From assembly GCA_033763895.1 (NCBI GenBank), contig JANRJQ010000010.1, positions 438,146 through 502,145 of the forward strand: a stretch of 64,000 nucleotides of DNA, read 5' to 3'. Below the pieces are notes generated by a model. The model worked only from the letters and a program-made list of their open reading frames with translations, was not told the origin of the DNA and made no database searches. The position numbers and the translations under genes are program-made. Source of the stretch: Chloroherpetonaceae bacterium. GTDB taxonomy: Bacteria; Bacteroidota; Chlorobiia; Chlorobiales; Thermochlorobacteraceae. Shown piece by piece: positions 63,401 through 64,000 of the stretch. Position 1 is the stretch's first letter, and each line of letters starts with the position of its first letter.

Positions 63401-64000
63401 CCTCTACACGGGTTAACTGTCTTCCACCCTCACCGGTAATTAATGCAGGTCCGTCGCTTCTATTTGCATTTATGACTATCGCAAAGGCTGTATCCCAACT
63501 TGTGGAGTGAAATCGTGTTAGAAAAAAGTGTTTGAGATAATCATAATCTGCGGCTAAAATATTGAGATTGAGGGTTTGTCCGCCCCCCACAATCGGGATG
63601 CGGTCTGAGCGACCGCGTTGCTGAGAGAGCACAGTTTGTAGCGAAAGTCCCGCAAATTGAAGTTGTGTTTTTATTCCAAATAATGCTTGGTTACTTCCAA
63701 TTAGTGAGGTAGGAATTGAAAGTGAAACGTTTCCGGCTTCGATGGATTGAACAATATCATCTTCATATCCTTTATATCGAATTTTGATTTGATTTTCAAA
63801 TTGAAACGGGCGCTGTGTATTCCAATCGGCAGAGATCAAAAGTTTATCACCTATGGCTCCGGCAAGGTTTAATTGCACTTGTTGGTCGAATGAAGGGTCA
63901 CTTCGATTTGCTGTGCCTGCGGCGATTCGAATAGGATCTTCACTATCTTCCATTTGAAGTCCGGCGCGGATATCAACATTCCCCGCAACTTGAACACTTA
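57495..64000 (-). CDS. sprA: SprA, T9SS outer-membrane translocon protein (5' partial, runs off the right edge)
   Basis: At least 2168 residues are visible and the frame stays open to the window edge (SVQVAGNVDIRAG upstream of an internal ATG at 63953), so that ATG is not the start and the N-terminus lies outside. SprA/Sov features: LLISADWNTQRPF, NQIKIRYKGYEDDIVQSIEAGNVSLSIP, and repeated strands with very long periplasmic loops, such as VSYIDDFDATKQIITLG. SprA forms the 36-strand barrel of the T9SS through which sorting-domain proteins leave the cell; it is also needed for gliding in Flavobacterium. Other T9SS genes are not seen, but the first gene of the window carries a T9SS sorting domain. 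Confidence 0.93.
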   Translation of the reverse strand, partial: SVQVAGNVDIRAGLQMEDSEDPIRIAAGTANRSDPSFDQQVQLNLAGAIGDKLLISADWNTQRPFQFENQIKIRYKGYEDDIVQSIEAGNVSLSIPTSLIGSNQALFGIKTQLQFAGLSLQTVLSQQRGRSDRIPIVGGGQTLNLNILAADYDYLKHFFLTRFHSTSWDTAFAIVINANRSDGPALITGEGGRQLTRVEVWRSSAQGMEAEANRRSAVALFNYGDENYSFEKTFGGGRYNFPTAEYRGKLPDGFSNAEQYLEALRLQTESTPPVIAGEGFAGEFKLLVEGQDYDIDRTLGYISVRQSLADGDVIAVALEFASSTPGVDPIRIGNFSNDASIPARGRLLLKMIKPAQLFNRDTASWAMMLKNIYSLGSRDIQREGFELKINYIDQGSNPPERETLPLEGNNTNLLTLTRLDNFNQGLIQPPDQIFDFVPLTLDTRRGLLIFPYVRPFDVPIKQELNRLGITDSTVRNRLIFSEIYTADQAAARQQNGSKQYYIRGRVKGSAQSVFSLGFNVVEGSVRVVSNGNVLTEGTDYRVDYQLGQVEITRPDLLSSGANLEVSFEKNDLALLAARNILGARAEYVFSDRFKLGGTFLQYSERPLADKVRIGDEPIVNSIYGFDTQFSFRSMFLTRLIDALPFISTKEESEFSFSAEFAQILPSSPAELFTSLDPEGVSYIDDFDATKQIITLGLEGNQWSLSSPPTESSTPTVFEDSLLSNRRSQLSWYRLPPGSGDRRNVRTNVIFPNRFAAREDQIVRPLNLDFYPTRRGPYNFSPEFFIDRNSVPDSMWGGIMRFFPPFMQNLQNPPKNNIEFMEFWIKLDSLGGPIPDNGKMYIELGSINEDIIPNAQFNIEDGMPISDVPGQDDDPASIGNDGYGRFLRASGAALTARINGVINFVGDRTEDVGLDGISSEEERVLHADYLSRVASILGVQNNEYLSLTNDPAGDDFSGTGSALDRVSGTEGNASIDAGAFGNRFPDRESLDNNPNLDRSNSYFQYVVPLRQSDLSQDIPIGPFVVGGGRTNGGWVQMRIPLRSFSNRVGTINGFQNIRYGRIWLKGFKNPVRVQLATLDFVGSQWQSILGTNITQPDSLVSISAINLEENAAFYASPSGISRARNRQRVDQDIRANEQSLVLTAFKVPADSFRASFRDFQPASIGGNQASGGLNLNPYKSIRAFVHGGKGIRYNSSNPTDTTNTQVFLRFGNDLQNNFYEIRYPVIPTPNVNVPILRTGQTTSPEYERAQDSLWLRENDIDINIQEVASYVLFQDPSGREQRHQLANNRTLVIRGKPSMGNVRFFMFGIRNSSPFALDTAEVWLNELRVSGFNQENGWAVKATANLKLADLMTVSASVSRQTADFHGLDVRLNQLNAQNNTLSYNVSTSFRLDKFLPAEDGWNIPLTYEFSRSTIDPKFSPAQTDIQLEVYIERLVADSIRKGATTDQAASYEQYLRFISQTNSESRRLSLNGIAKTRPSEFWLMRYTVDRLRFSFNSSSRNSRSPIEVFRDDSDWNSQIDYNLQFPQDWFIEPFKFFGSIPILSTYKDLKFYFFPQIFAISAGFNKRTSRFQLFGNLPSSPAPSMTGTRSIRLDYKITETLSLSFSSQLSGSFNKYLLEDTVGVSPSNIRERSGSDIFNLILQDLGRFNLGRDQTFNQDVSMNWRPKMIDPLNWIALDFNYGGRYLWTNPVPDALNQNGNNISSTLTFRAQSTLRFKELFGKLGLNAPGAPASSVDSSSQIQKLLSGISSVFLAVAKIDQVTLSYNYTNANATGGIRGGTGAFNFFPFSLLRDPNSPAPPSLGYQLGLSPFDGERITLVTGNIIFPQNLNQSNAIQIGTSWTPLENLRVDLNWESNWTYSRSSNIDLQTGQILNPSINGTQRRSFLSIGRNIENFTSLLLQPNGRYLDDNASLAAAFTKGFEQSAGGFIGTLFGLDESEQQFLPLPNWRISFVGLERIEFLNPIFSSISLDHAYNASSSSSFIQQLANPRIISNITISENFSPLIGVNLNWQFGLTTAISYSLNRSFTLTPETRTFEEATRGQVTLSLGYRKQGLKIPFNFWPFSGATLNNDLDVSFNFSIADDERVNYTVSTESISQIPPQGTRQLTFSPRINYALSQRVTAGFFWEFTRLEPKATGSNIFPSTRSNIGFNFRISIGNDASPMGGF

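Noticed and set aside
63951-63953. ATG at 63953 as the start of sprA
   Set aside because: The frame stays open through the window edge and the upstream residues continue the SprA pattern, so the gene is truncated by the window.
1-64000. tRNA, rRNA, CRISPR arrays, insertion sequences
   Set aside because: I looked for cloverleaf-like genes, regularly spaced direct repeats and transposase motifs and saw none; a covariance-model search could still find a small RNA I missed.

Overview
The window reads as a gene-dense, AT-rich chromosomal segment of a Gram-negative member of the FCB (Fibrobacteres-Chlorobi-Bacteroidetes) group. The evidence is a type IX secretion (T9SS) C-terminal sorting domain with the NYPNPFNPST signature on the first gene, a giant SprA translocon protein at the right edge, DUF4249, DUF5686 and DUF6702 proteins, a TonB-dependent receptor with a carboxypeptidase-regulatory-like N-terminus, a fused E1 alpha/beta 2-oxoacid dehydrogenase, and a Bacteroidota-type promoter (TTTG, 18 bp, TATATTTG) before msrB. 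The form of the sorting domain is common in Chlorobiota, Ignavibacteriota, Kapabacteria and Balneolota-like lineages, so I lean that way rather than to a classical Bacteroides or Flavobacterium. I see no rRNA, tRNA, CRISPR array, insertion sequence or prophage.

Layout. 1-3.4 kb: end of a secreted starch-active protein, an MDR oxidoreductase, Dps and a serine hydrolase. 3.4-5.8 kb (minus strand): thioredoxin-like ferredoxin, deoC, alr. 6.0-21.5 kb (plus strand): a seven-gene envelope locus made of a 1276-residue TPR/coiled-coil protein, an ExbB/TolQ channel, two ExbD/TolR proteins, a TonB-like protein ending in an AgmX/PglI-type domain, a 2696-residue TPR protein with six degenerate OmpA-like modules, and a small secreted protein. 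21.6-23.7 kb (minus): dacB-lolD. 23.8-31.4 kb (plus): DUF6702 protein, 2-oxoacid dehydrogenase E1, dapD, then a glycan cluster (GT9, methyltransferase, GT4, FkbM-like). 31.4-38.4 kb: DUF374 acyltransferase, lon, a DUF4249 lipoprotein and its TonB-dependent receptor. 38.7-49.4 kb: typA, then a long minus-strand series (YbjN-like, zinc-ribbon/TPR, HU, TauE/SafE, ftsH, hpt, rmlD-like, msrB, EamA, Rieske). 49.6-55.5 kb (plus): a YqjD/YqjE-like membrane trio, WD40 protein, BamA-like barrel, DUF5686 protein. 55.5-64 kb (minus): GT9, LpxL-like acyltransferase and SprA, which runs off the right edge.

The most interesting part is the 6.0-21.5 kb locus. One TolQ-like gene followed by two TolR-like genes, an AgmX/PglI-type carboxy-terminal domain and very large TPR proteins recalls the parts list of the Myxococcus Agl-Glt gliding machine (AglR, AglQ, AglS, GltG/GltJ, GltI). 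The giant protein carries six tandem OmpA-like folds in which the peptidoglycan-binding Asp position reads Asn every time, while the partner Arg is kept every time. I propose a proton-motive-force-driven trans-envelope machine; whether it drives gliding, secretion or envelope maintenance cannot be told from sequence. The simpler competing reading is a divergent TonB-ExbBD energiser with attached scaffold proteins.
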